DNA of 64,000 nucleotides from Pseudomonas lini (GCF_030812475.1 NZ_JAUSSR010000001.1:744001-808000), one strand, 5' to 3'; positions 47,822 to 55,160 are shown, counted from the first letter of the stretch. Numbers and translations: made by a program. The notes: a model not told the origin generated them from the sequence alone.

Positions 47822-47951
47822 GACAACCTCGTTACGAAACGGCAAATGTCAGCACGGCCGGCGAGCTTACCGCAGGCGGGTCGTGGGTTGAAATGATCTT
47901 CATGGCTAATCCGGGTTTGACACCTCAAGCAACTGAGCTTAAATTTCCGGC

Positions 47952-47973
47952 ATGATGTAACCGGTTACATCAT
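47952..47973. promoter_or_regulatory. LacI-type operator, perfect palindrome
   Basis: A perfect 22-bp palindrome centred on the CG of TGTAACCGGTTACA, with outer arms ATGA/TCAT. The central even-spaced AACCGGTT with CpG centre is typical of LacI/GalR operators. It lies about 130 bp from the lacI-type gene start and 45 bp upstream of the dehydrogenase ATG, suited to repress the latter promoter. Confidence 0.85.
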
Positions 47974-48017
47974 AGTCGATCCTGAGTCTGAATCTCCCCC
48001 GGACAGAGAATTTCGCG

Positions 48018-49184
48018 ATGAACGTTGCAACGACAAAAATACGCATGGGCTTCGTCGGGGGCGGCGAGGGCGCCTTCATCGGCAAGGCCCACCGCCAGGC
48101 TGCCGGCCTCGATGGACACTTTGAGCTGGTGTGCGGCGCCTTCAGTCGAGACGCGCGCAACAATCAGGAGAGCGGTGCAGCCTTGGGCTTGCCCGCCTCA
48201 CGCTGCTACAACGACTGGCAGCACATGCTGGAGGCCGAACGCGCACTGCCCGCGGACCAGCGCATGGAGCTGCTGGTCATCGTCACCCCCAATCACTTGC
48301 ACGCCCCGATCGCCAGCCAGGCGCTGAGCGCGGGTTTTCATGTGTTCAGCGAGAAACCCGCTGCGCTCAACCTGTCCGAGCTGCTGGCGCTCAAGGCCGT
48401 GCTGAAAAGCAGCGACCGCCTGTATGGGCTGGCGCACACCTACCTGGGTTATCCGATGGTCTGGCAGGCCCGCAAGATGGTGCGCACCGGCGTGATCGGC
48501 GCCGTGCGCAAGGTCATGGTCGAATACCCCCAGGGCTGGCTCAGCCGGGATGTGGCCGGGCAGGGCAACAAGCAGGCCGGCTGGCGCGACCAGCCCGAGC
48601 AGTCAGGGCTGGGCGGCTGCATCGGCGATATCGGCACCCATGCCTTTTCCCTGGCCGAATTCGTTGCGGATCAGCCCATCGAGCAGATCTGCGCGACCCT
48701 GGGCGTGCACATCGCCGGGCGGCAACTGGACGATGACGCGGCGATGCTGTTCAAGATGGCGGCCGGCGCCACCGGCGTGTTGATCGCCAGCCAGGTCTGC
48801 GCCGGTGAGGAGAACCCGCTGAAGATCCGTATCTACGGTGACAAAGGCGGACTGGAATGGCGCCAGGAAGAACCGGCGAGCCTGATCCATCGCTCCCTCG
48901 ATCAACCGATGCGCATCCTGCGATCCGGTGTCGGCCAGCCCTGGTTGTGCGACGCCGCGACCAGGCGCATGCGGCTGCCCGCCGGGCACCCCGAAGGTTA
49001 TCTGGAAGCCATGGCCAACCTCTACGGCGACTTCGCCAGCGCGATCCGCAACAAGGTAGAAGGCCACGACGCCCCCGGCGTGCCGGGGATCGACGTCGGG
49101 CTGCGCGGCATGGCCTTCATCGAAGCAGCGATCGCCAACCATCGCGGCGACGCGAAGTGGACCGCCCTGGTCTGCCATCCATGA
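48018..49184 (+). CDS. Gfo/Idh/MocA family oxidoreductase
   Basis: A 388-residue NAD(P)-dependent sugar or polyol dehydrogenase. The Rossmann loop is MGFVGGGEGAFIGKAHRQA, and the conserved EKP motif is in FSEKPAALN. The C-terminal domain shows GGCIGDIGTHAFSLAEFV with the catalytic-type His. First gene of a three-gene operon with an isomerase and permease under a LacI repressor. This trio resembles pathways that oxidise a sugar (often at C3) and process the keto product. The exact sugar is unknown. Confidence 0.9.
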   Translation: MNVATTKIRMGFVGGGEGAFIGKAHRQAAGLDGHFELVCGAFSRDARNNQESGAALGLPASRCYNDWQHMLEAERALPADQRMELLVIVTPNHLHAPIASQALSAGFHVFSEKPAALNLSELLALKAVLKSSDRLYGLAHTYLGYPMVWQARKMVRTGVIGAVRKVMVEYPQGWLSRDVAGQGNKQAGWRDQPEQSGLGGCIGDIGTHAFSLAEFVADQPIEQICATLGVHIAGRQLDDDAAMLFKMAAGATGVLIASQVCAGEENPLKIRIYGDKGGLEWRQEEPASLIHRSLDQPMRILRSGVGQPWLCDAATRRMRLPAGHPEGYLEAMANLYGDFASAIRNKVEGHDAPGVPGIDVGLRGMAFIEAAIANHRGDAKWTALVCHP

Positions 49185-49201
49185 ACCCGGAGAACCCACC
49201 C

Positions 49202-50284
49202 GTGAACCCTACCTCCCAAGCACCGACCGGCCTGCGCGGCCCGGGAATTTTCCTCGCGCAATTCATGTCCGCCGAAGCGCCGTTCGATACCCTGGCCAAT
49301 ATTGCACGCTGGGCGGCGTCCCAAGGCTACAAGGCCATTCAGCTACCCACCCTGGGCACGCAATACATCGACCTGGCCCGTGCCGCGGAAAGTCAAAGCT
49401 ACTGCGACGAGTTGAAAGCCGTCTGCGCCCAGGCAGGCGTCGAGATCAGTGAGTTGTCGACTCACCTGCAAGGCCAGCTGGTGGCCGTGCATCCGGCGTT
49501 CGATGCCTTGTTCGATGACTTCGCCCCCGTGTATTTGCGCGGCCAGCCCCAGGCGCGCACCGAATGGGCCATCGACCAGTTGAAACTGGCCGCCCGCGCC
49601 AGCCAGCGCCTGGGATTGAAAGCCCACGCGACCTTCTCCGGAGCGCTGTTGTGGCCCTACATCTACCCATGGCCACAACGGCCGAGCGGTCTGGTCGAGC
49701 AAGGCTTTGCCGAACTGGCCAGGCGCTGGCGGCCGATCCTCGATTGCTTCGAAGAGGCCGGCGTCGACCTCTGCTATGAAATCCACCCCGGCGAGGACCT
49801 GCACGACGGCGCCTCGTTCGAGCGCTTCCTGGAGGCCGTCGATCATCATCCGCGCGCCACGATCCTCTACGACCCGAGTCACCTGCTGTTACAGCAAATG
49901 GACTACCTGGGGTTCATCGACCGCTATCACGAGCGCATCCGCATGTTCCACGTCAAGGACGCCGAGTTCCGCCCCGATGCCCGTTCCGGCGTCTACGGCG
50001 GCTACCAGGGTTGGGTGGATCGCCCGGGCCGGTTCCGTTCGCTGGGGGATGGCCAGATCGATTTCAAATCGATATTCAGCAAGCTGACCCAGTACGACTT
50101 TGCCGGTTGGGCGGTGCTGGAGTGGGAATGCTGCCTGAAAGACTCGGAGCAGGGCGCCGCAGAAGGGGCGGCGTTCATCCGCGAGCACATGATCAGCAAG
50201 ACCCGAAAGGCCTTCGACGACTTCGCCAGCGTGACGTCCGACGAGGGTTTCAATCGACGGCTGCTGGGGTTGCCCGACGCCTGA
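49202..50284 (+). CDS. Sugar phosphate isomerase/epimerase, TIM barrel
   Basis: A 360-residue xylose-isomerase-like TIM-barrel protein. Likely metal-binding residues lie in CYEIHPGEDLHDG, LYDPSHLLLQQMDY, MFHVKDAEF and VLEWECCLKD. Such proteins are isomerases, epimerases or keto-sugar hydrolases/dehydratases. I start at the GTG nine bases after GGAG; an ATG seven codons upstream (49181) overlaps the preceding stop but lacks a Shine-Dalgarno. It acts with the adjacent dehydrogenase. Confidence 0.87.
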   Translation: MNPTSQAPTGLRGPGIFLAQFMSAEAPFDTLANIARWAASQGYKAIQLPTLGTQYIDLARAAESQSYCDELKAVCAQAGVEISELSTHLQGQLVAVHPAFDALFDDFAPVYLRGQPQARTEWAIDQLKLAARASQRLGLKAHATFSGALLWPYIYPWPQRPSGLVEQGFAELARRWRPILDCFEEAGVDLCYEIHPGEDLHDGASFERFLEAVDHHPRATILYDPSHLLLQQMDYLGFIDRYHERIRMFHVKDAEFRPDARSGVYGGYQGWVDRPGRFRSLGDGQIDFKSIFSKLTQYDFAGWAVLEWECCLKDSEQGAAEGAAFIREHMISKTRKAFDDFASVTSDEGFNRRLLGLPDA

Positions 50285-50336
50285 AAACCTGTTTGCCGAT
50301 TCTTTCCCGAAAATAAAAACAACAAGGTGACAGTTC

Positions 50337-51569
50337 ATGACCACGATGAGTGCGCGATTGAGCGCAATGATGTTCCTGCAGTTTTTTATCTGGGGTGGCT
50401 GGTTCGTCACCCTCGGCACCTTCCTCTCCAGCAACCTGGGGGCCAGTGGCGGGCAGATCGGCATGGCGTTCTCCACGCAATCCTGGGGCGCAATCATCGC
50501 GCCATTCGTCATCGGGTTGATTGCCGACCGCTACTTCAATGCCGAACGCATCCTCGCGGTGCTGCATCTGGTCGGCGCGGTGCTGCTGTTCCAGCTCTAT
50601 CGAGCCGCCGACTTCAGCACCTTCTATCCGTTCGTACTGGCCTACATGATGATCTACATGCCGACCCTGGCCCTGGTCAATTCGGTGGCCTTCCGGCAGA
50701 TGCGCGACCCGGCGCTGGAGTTCTCGCGCATCCGGGTGTGGGGCACTATCGGCTGGATTGTCGCGGGCGTGGTGATCAGCTTCGTGTTTGCCTGGGACTC
50801 GCAACAGGCGATCTCGTCCGGCGGCTTGCGCAACACCTTCCTGATGTCCGCCATCGCCTCCCTGGCGCTGGGCCTCTACAGCTTCACCTTGCCCCGTACC
50901 GCGCCGCTACCGCGTGAACCGGGCAGCGGCGGCCTCAAGCAAATGCTCGGGCTGGATGCCTTGGGTTTGCTCAAGGATCGCAGTTACCTGGTGTTCTTCA
51001 TCGCCTCGATCCTGATCTGCATTCCCCTGGCGTTTTATTACCAGAATGCCAACCCGTTCCTGGCGGAAATCGGCGTCACCAACCCCACGGCGAAGATGGC
51101 CATCGGGCAGGTGTCCGAAGTGCTGTTCATGCTGCTCCTGCCGTTGTTCATCCAGCGTTTCGGGATCAAGCTTGCGCTGCTGGTGGGGATGCTGGCCTGG
51201 GCCTTGCGCTACCTGTTGTTCGCCTATGGCAACAACGGCGACCTGGCCTTCATGCTGTTCACCGGCATCGCCCTGCATGGCATCTGTTATGACTTCTTTT
51301 TTGTCTCGGGGCAGATCTACACCGATGCCAAGGCCTCGGAGCGTTTCAGAAGCTCGGCGCAAGGGCTGATCACCCTGGCGACTTATGGCCTGGGCATGCT
51401 CATTGGATTCTGGGTGGCGGGGCAGGTGACCGATCACTATGCGTCGGCGGACAGCCACGATTGGAAGAGTATCTGGCTGTTCCCTGCGGGGTTTGCGTTG
51501 GCGATCTTTTTCTGTTTTTCGTTGGCGTTCAATGGGCGTCAGACCCAGGCTGTGCAATCGAATGGCTGA
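50337..51569 (+). CDS. MFS permease of the nucleoside:H+ symporter (NupG) type
   Basis: A 410-residue inner-membrane protein with twelve predicted helices. The start MSARLSAMMFLQFFIWGGWFVTLGTFL and the blocks GMAFSTQSWGAIIAPFVIGLIADRYF and ALHGICYDFFFVSGQIYTD are those of the NHS family (NupG, XapB). In catabolic clusters such permeases also import sugars and polyols. Third gene of the LacI-controlled operon, 52 bp after the isomerase. Confidence 0.9.
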   Translation: MTTMSARLSAMMFLQFFIWGGWFVTLGTFLSSNLGASGGQIGMAFSTQSWGAIIAPFVIGLIADRYFNAERILAVLHLVGAVLLFQLYRAADFSTFYPFVLAYMMIYMPTLALVNSVAFRQMRDPALEFSRIRVWGTIGWIVAGVVISFVFAWDSQQAISSGGLRNTFLMSAIASLALGLYSFTLPRTAPLPREPGSGGLKQMLGLDALGLLKDRSYLVFFIASILICIPLAFYYQNANPFLAEIGVTNPTAKMAIGQVSEVLFMLLLPLFIQRFGIKLALLVGMLAWALRYLLFAYGNNGDLAFMLFTGIALHGICYDFFFVSGQIYTDAKASERFRSSAQGLITLATYGLGMLIGFWVAGQVTDHYASADSHDWKSIWLFPAGFALAIFFCFSLAFNGRQTQAVQSNG

Positions 51570-51573
51570 AGAC

Positions 51574-51602
51574 AGAACGGGCGCACGAAAGGCGCCCGTT
51601 TC
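51574..51602. terminator. Terminator-like hairpin after the permease gene
   Basis: Nine-bp stem AACGGGCGC / GCGCCCGTT with a seven-base loop, between the convergent permease and NIPSNAP genes. The T-tract is short. Confidence 0.6.
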
Positions 51603-51616
51603 CATGCCGCTGTCGA

Positions 51617-51931
51617 CTACGCCTGTTTGCCAAACACCGGCCGGAAAAAAGACCGCTCGTAGCTGAGGATGCATTTTGTGTCCTCCGCATATTTGAACGC
51701 CGCCATGCAATCCGGATCGTTCATGGAGTCTTGCCGGTACTGCTCATACGCCGAAAGGCTTGGAAAGCTGAACATCGCCAAGGCAATGTTATTGGCGCCC
51801 TCGGAGGGCAGGAAGTAGCCGTGGTGCTGGCCTCCGAATTTTTCGACCAGGGGAATCCATAGCGTTGCGTAGTGTTCGAATGCTTTGATCTGGTAGGGAT
51901 CCAGGACGTATCTGAGATAACAAGTGACCAC
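51617..51931 (-). CDS. NIPSNAP family protein
   Basis: A 104-residue ferredoxin-like fold protein of the NIPSNAP family. It shows MVTCYLRYVLDPYQIKAFEHYATLWIPLVEKFGGQHHGYFLPSEGANN and an aromatic end SYERSFFRPV. Bacterial NIPSNAP proteins have no settled function; some may be small oxygenase-like or stress proteins. It is on the same strand as the HIT-like gene upstream, 47 bp away. Confidence 0.85.
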   Translation of the reverse strand: MVTCYLRYVLDPYQIKAFEHYATLWIPLVEKFGGQHHGYFLPSEGANNIALAMFSFPSLSAYEQYRQDSMNDPDCMAAFKYAEDTKCILSYERSFFRPVFGKQA

Positions 51932-51978
51932 TTTTTTTTCTCCCTCTTGGTTGGGGGGCTGCTTTCGGCCCGATATAA

Positions 51979-52467
51979 CTACCTTGCTCTGAACGACCTG
52001 CGTAGCAGATCGATGACTTGATCGGTTGAAGGCCCTTGAATGGGCGGTGGGTCAGGGCTTTCCCCGAATTCGCGCCAGATGAACAGGGTCAATTCCGCGC
52101 CGTCAGTAAGCGACGTTGCGTTTTCGTTTGTCGCGAAGGTCTCCAGCAGCCTGTATCTCTTATCTTTCCAGAACAGATCTTCGACCCAGTGATACACCGG
52201 AATGAAGTGGAAATGGATAGGGTAACCGGGGTCATGGCCGAATCGACTGATGTAGAGCCACTTCGGTTTCAACTGCGATTCAATGGTTTTCTGAACGTTG
52301 GTGAGCAGCCTTCCCAGTTCTGCCAGCGCACCGTTGGGTAGTTCAGCCAGCGAGTTGGCGTGAGTCCTTGAGCCGAGCATTAGATAGCCGGGTAGGGCGG
52401 ACGACAGGTGGTGATTGAGAATCCAGTGGGCGGTTTCATGAATGATGAACCGGGGGGCTACTTCCAT
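51979..52467 (-). CDS. HIT-like nucleotide-binding protein
   Basis: A 162-residue protein recognisable as a histidine-triad hydrolase by the end of its core, HDPGYPIHFHFIPVYHW. The second and third histidines of the HxHxH triad are kept while the first position is Pro. An additional segment after the core (KDKRYRLLETFATNENATSLTDGAELTLFIWREF) is unusual for the family. It may hydrolyse nucleotide conjugates; the substrate is unknown. Confidence 0.7.
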   Translation of the reverse strand: MEVAPRFIIHETAHWILNHHLSSALPGYLMLGSRTHANSLAELPNGALAELGRLLTNVQKTIESQLKPKWLYISRFGHDPGYPIHFHFIPVYHWVEDLFWKDKRYRLLETFATNENATSLTDGAELTLFIWREFGESPDPPPIQGPSTDQVIDLLRRSFRAR

Positions 52468-52506
52468 GTGTGGGTGTCCATGGTGGATCGGTTTCTTACG
52501 AAGCGG

Positions 52507-52581
52507 TTAGGAAAGTCTTGGCAATTTAGCTGACTTCGTCTTCCAGATTCTTAGGGCTTTTTCCAGCCACTCAACCCGCAT
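52507..52581 (-). pseudogene. Truncated ParE/RelE-type toxin remnant
   Basis: A 24-codon reading frame MRVEWLEKALRIWKTKSA ending in a stop. Its start MRVEWLEKAL is the typical N-terminus of ParE/RelE-superfamily toxins, which need about 90-100 residues. The ATG overlaps the antitoxin end by eleven bases, as in functional pairs. The body of the toxin is missing, so this is a relic. Confidence 0.6.
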
Positions 52582-52846
52582 TACTGCTCCAGCGGTGGGC
52601 GCGCATCGCCGCAACCTGGTCGTCGGCGGCGAATTTACCCTGATCGGCTTCCCCTACCGCCAATTCGATCTGTGCGGTAAGCGTTCTCTTATGCTCGATA
52701 GAGTCGCGAGGAACGTCCATCGCCAGGTCGCTCACACTTTGGCCATTCGTCTTGGCCAGATCGGCGAGAGCGTTCGAACCGTCTTCCGGCAGGTGCAGGG
52801 ATTTACCTGTCATGACAGCCTCGATGGTGAGCGTTTTGTTGGGCAT
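52571..52846 (-). CDS. Orphan antitoxin-like protein
   Basis: A 91-residue protein whose C-terminal half (TLTAQIELAVGEADQGKFAADDQVAAMRAHRW) matches the toxin-binding region of type II antitoxins paired with ParE/RelE toxins. The N-terminal part (MPNKTLTIEAVMTGKSLHLPEDGSNALADLAKTNGQSVSDLA) probably forms the DNA-binding unit. The overlapping toxin gene is truncated to 24 codons, so the protein may now be decaying or act as a lone regulator or anti-addiction factor. Confidence 0.65.
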   Translation of the reverse strand: MPNKTLTIEAVMTGKSLHLPEDGSNALADLAKTNGQSVSDLAMDVPRDSIEHKRTLTAQIELAVGEADQGKFAADDQVAAMRAHRWSSNAG

Positions 52847-52863
52847 CTTACACCGTCAAGCGC

Positions 52864-53055
52864 TCACGTGAATTAGCACGCCGAAGCGTGGGAACGATCA
52901 GGTTGAAAGGACGGTTGTAGGAACTTTCTGAGTTGTAGGCAGGCGGCTACATCGTCTTGCGTAGATGCCTACGCCTAAGACAGAATCCGCCGGCTTGTGC
53001 GCCTTGGGGCTGGCTTTTATCGTCTGCGGGTCGCTGAAAATCAGCGATCGGGTTT
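52864..53055 (+). repeat. Cassette 1 conserved upstream block
   Basis: About 190 bp that is nearly identical to 54969-55160. It starts with CGTGAATTAGCA and a terminal inverted repeat unit (TGGGAACGATCAGG, 52889-52902). It contains two nested hairpins: GTAGGCA / TGCCTAC (52936-52972) enclosing CTAC / GTAG, and CGCTGA / TCAGCG near 53032-53046. It should hold the promoter of the cassette transcript; I cannot place -10/-35 boxes with certainty. Confidence 0.65.
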
Positions 53056-53077
53056 AGCAGCTCGGCTCCACTCTAGG
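53053..53077 (+). promoter_or_regulatory. Cassette 1 upstream decoy (a1 and b1 segments)
   Basis: TTTAGCAG (53053-53060) and ACTCTAGG (53070-53077). Both recur in the same order in front of the DUF6124-like gene (53212-53219 and 53239-53246). Both are complementary to the loop of the C4-like RNA (CTAGAGT then CTGCTAA). The leader RNA can therefore fold with this upstream copy instead of the downstream one. Confidence 0.7.
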
Positions 53078-53127
53078 CACACAGCGTCCATTTCATACTC
53101 AGGTTTTTTACCTGCAGGTTCCTGTTA

Positions 53128-53201
53128 TGGCGGCTTTGCGTGGGGCACTTCGGTGCGCCGGGTTCTAGAGTCCTGGTCTGCTAACCCGCGTACGGCCGCC
53201 A
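53128..53201 (+). ncRNA. C4-like antisense RNA, cassette 1
   Basis: A compact fold of about 74 nt. The closing stem is TGGCGGC / GCCGCCA. A first hairpin has a cTTCGg tetraloop (GCAC-TTCG-GTGC). A second hairpin, CGGGTT / AACCCG, has an 18-nt loop. The loop carries b' CTAGAGT (53165-53171) and a' CTGCTAA (53178-53184), complementary to the b2 and a2 segments that overlap the Shine-Dalgarno of the next gene. This architecture matches C4 antisense RNAs of phages P1/P7 and of proteobacterial chromosomes. The name is by structural analogy; I could not run a covariance search. Confidence 0.65.
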
Positions 53202-53211
53202 CCTCTATTCG

Positions 53212-53248
53212 TTTAGCAGCGACTGTGGCGGCTCCATCACTCTAGGAG
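53212..53248 (+). promoter_or_regulatory. Cassette 1 target site (a2 and b2) over the ribosome binding site
   Basis: a2 TTTAGCAG (53212-53219) and b2 ACTCTAGG (53239-53246). b2 runs into the Shine-Dalgarno AGGAG (53244-53248), seven bases before the ATG. Pairing with the C4-like loop would hide the ribosome binding site and block translation. Confidence 0.7.
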
Positions 53249-53255
53249 TTTCACC

Positions 53256-53579
53256 ATGATCAGATCTACACCCAGCCCTCCTGAATCAGAAACCGCAACG
53301 CAATCCACGTCCAAAATTTGTGACAATCACCAGCCCCTCAGAAACGCCGTTCCACCGCACAAACCCAGCACGATGTTCGTCATCGCACCCGGCATTGGCA
53401 CCGAAGCCCTGTTGGCCCACGCTTGTGAATCCCTGGCTTCGGCGAGTGTCATGGCCAGTGATTTTGCCGCGTTCCTGGAAGGATCACAGCGCAACACGAT
53501 GCTGGGCATCCAGCAGGTCATCATGCTGGCCGATTTGGCGGTGAATCGAGCACTGGATAACGTCGATCCGCAGGATTGA
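53256..53579 (+). CDS. DUF6124/DUF3077-like small protein, cassette 1
   Basis: A 107-residue Pseudomonas-type protein of unknown function. The N-terminal 40 residues are variable and Pro/Ser-rich. The C-terminal two thirds are a helical domain (TMFVIAPGIGTEALLAHACESLASASVMASDFAAFLEGSQRNTMLGIQQVIMLADLAVNRALDNV). Its paralogue at 55370 shares the first eight residues and this domain almost identically. Translation is predicted to be controlled by the C4-like RNA. It has no signal peptide or membrane segment. Confidence 0.8.
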   Translation: MIRSTPSPPESETATQSTSKICDNHQPLRNAVPPHKPSTMFVIAPGIGTEALLAHACESLASASVMASDFAAFLEGSQRNTMLGIQQVIMLADLAVNRALDNVDPQD

Positions 53580-53583
53580 CCCA

Positions 53584-53622
53584 CCTGACCATTCCCATGT
53601 CGACGCCGTTCGCGTGGGAATG
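53584..53622. repeat. Right-end inverted repeat of cassette 1
   Basis: CCTGACCATTCCCA (53584-53597) is an inverted match (12 of 14) to the left-end TGGGAACGATCAGG at 52889. It is followed by a fold-back TGGGAATG (53615-53622). The sequence belongs to a common Pseudomonas GTTCCCACGC...GCGTGGGAA repeat type. Confidence 0.55.
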
Positions 53623-53651
53623 CATTCCCTCTATCCGGATCAAAGGTATCA

Positions 53652-54980
53652 ATGAGCGCAAATTTTCCAGGCTTTATGTGGGGCTTTCCCGGCATCGACC
53701 GGCGACTGCTGAAAATGCAATTCAGCTTTTTGCTGATGGTCCTGGGCGGACGGTGCAATCAACTCGCGGTGGCCTGGTGGACCTTGCAGGAAACAGGCTC
53801 TGCGCTCTATTTTGCTAATATGGTTGCCTGTTCCATCGCGGCAGAGGTGTTATCGAAACCTCTGCTGGGATGGCTGGGGGACAAATACAACAAAATCCTG
53901 ATCATCAAGCTCGCCTCATGGATCAGCTTGATAACAGCGCTGTTCATGGTAGTACTGTCCGCCACGGGGTTGTTCAACCCCTGGACGGTGGGTGCGCTGA
54001 TGATGATCAGCAGTGCGATTGTCGGCGTGCGCGACCCGCTCCAGGCGTCGATCATTCCTTTGTTTGCAAACGACGATAAAGTCTCCCTGGCCTTTCGGAC
54101 CAAAAGTGTGATGTCGTCCTTTTCCATTCTGTTGGGGCCGGTACTGGCCAGCGGGTTGATTTACGGGGTCGGTATCACATTCGCCTTTGCTGCCGATTTT
54201 TTTGCGATTCTTATCGCCGGGTTGTTGATCGCGACTATCCCGAGCCACATCGGAGTCACTGGCGAAGACGAAAAAACCTCGGGTGCCAGTGGCTTCAGCA
54301 TGATCTATTCCAGCTTCAAAGTGGTTTACGGAGTGAAAGTAGAATTTTACCTGGCCATCATTGCAATGCTGATCAACTTTGCCCTGTTTCCGTTCTTCAC
54401 TATCCTGATCCCGCTATACGTAAAAGACGTCATCCAGTACCCGGTTACTTATATCGGCCTTCTGGATGCAAGCTTCGGGCTGGGCATTCTGGTGGGCAGT
54501 TACAAGATCATCGGCTGGTTATCCGACCGAGTCCCCCGTGACATGTGTGTGTCCGCAGGTTTTGCACTACTGGGTTGCAATCTGTTGGTGGTCGGGACCG
54601 TTTCATCGTCTTTCATCGTACCCGTCGCCTTTTTCTGCGGCGGCGTCGGCCTGATGTTGATCAACATCCCCACCTCCGCTGTCAGGTTGCTGGCGACGCC
54701 CAAGCTCCATCGCAACCGGGTTTTTGCCACGGTTTCATTTCTGTCCGCGGCGGCCAGCCCCTTGGGCAGTTTCGCGATGAACAGCCTGATTGCCTATCTG
54801 GGAGTCGCACTAACAGTCACGCTGCTAGGTGTCATGGTGCTGCTGTTGTCCCTGCTGGTCTTTCTAGTACCTGATTTCAAAACTTTCATGCGGTCCCAGG
54901 ATACGCAACTCAATGATGCCTACTTGGAGAAATACCCTGAAGCGTTCGAACAAAGATGCCCATCATTTCGCGTGAATTAG
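53652..54980 (+). CDS. MFS exporter, DHA3/macrolide-efflux-like
   Basis: A 442-residue membrane protein with about twelve helices. The early motif FSFLLMVLGGRCNQLAVAWWTLQETGSALYFANMVACSIAAEVLSKPLLGWLGDKYNK resembles the DHA3 group (macrolide efflux proteins, EntS). The loop GWLGDKYNK corresponds to MFS motif A. Base composition is somewhat lower in GC than neighbouring core genes. It lies between the two C4-like cassettes, and its last codons (FRVN-stop) are formed by the left end of cassette 2. The substrate is unknown. Confidence 0.83.
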   Translation: MSANFPGFMWGFPGIDRRLLKMQFSFLLMVLGGRCNQLAVAWWTLQETGSALYFANMVACSIAAEVLSKPLLGWLGDKYNKILIIKLASWISLITALFMVVLSATGLFNPWTVGALMMISSAIVGVRDPLQASIIPLFANDDKVSLAFRTKSVMSSFSILLGPVLASGLIYGVGITFAFAADFFAILIAGLLIATIPSHIGVTGEDEKTSGASGFSMIYSSFKVVYGVKVEFYLAIIAMLINFALFPFFTILIPLYVKDVIQYPVTYIGLLDASFGLGILVGSYKIIGWLSDRVPRDMCVSAGFALLGCNLLVVGTVSSSFIVPVAFFCGGVGLMLINIPTSAVRLLATPKLHRNRVFATVSFLSAAASPLGSFAMNSLIAYLGVALTVTLLGVMVLLLSLLVFLVPDFKTFMRSQDTQLNDAYLEKYPEAFEQRCPSFRVN

Positions 54981-55160
54981 CAGTCCAGAGCGTGGGAACA
55001 ATCAGATTGAAAGGACGGTTGTAGGAATTGTCTGAGTTGTAGGCAGGAGGCTACATCATCTTGCGTAGATGCCTACGCCTAAGACAGAATCCGCCGGCTT
55101 GTGCGCCTTGGGGCTGGCTTCTATCGTCTGCGGGTCGCTGAAAAATCAGCGATCGGGTTT
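54969..55160 (+). repeat. Cassette 2 conserved upstream block
   Basis: Near-identical direct repeat of 52864-53055, including CGTGAATTAGCA, the inverted-repeat end TGGGAACAATCAG (54993-55005), the GTAGGCA / TGCCTAC hairpin and the CGCTGA / TCAGCG hairpin. It begins inside the 3' end of the MFS gene, supplying its stop codon. Confidence 0.75.

Noticed and set aside
53178..53238. Pseudoknot formed by CTGCTAA/TTTAGCAG interleaved with GCCGCCAC/GTGGCGGC in front of the cassette 1 gene, suggesting a metabolite riboswitch
   Set aside because: The GCCGCCA strand already closes the C4-like fold with TGGCGGC upstream, and cassette 2 keeps that stem by G-U pairs while the pseudoknot helix gains a mismatch. 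The antisense explanation accounts for more of the data.
53598..53622. Rho-independent terminator after the cassette 1 gene
   Set aside because: The CATTCCCA/TGGGAATG fold-back has no T-tract and matches the cassette end repeat, so I treat it as part of that repeat.
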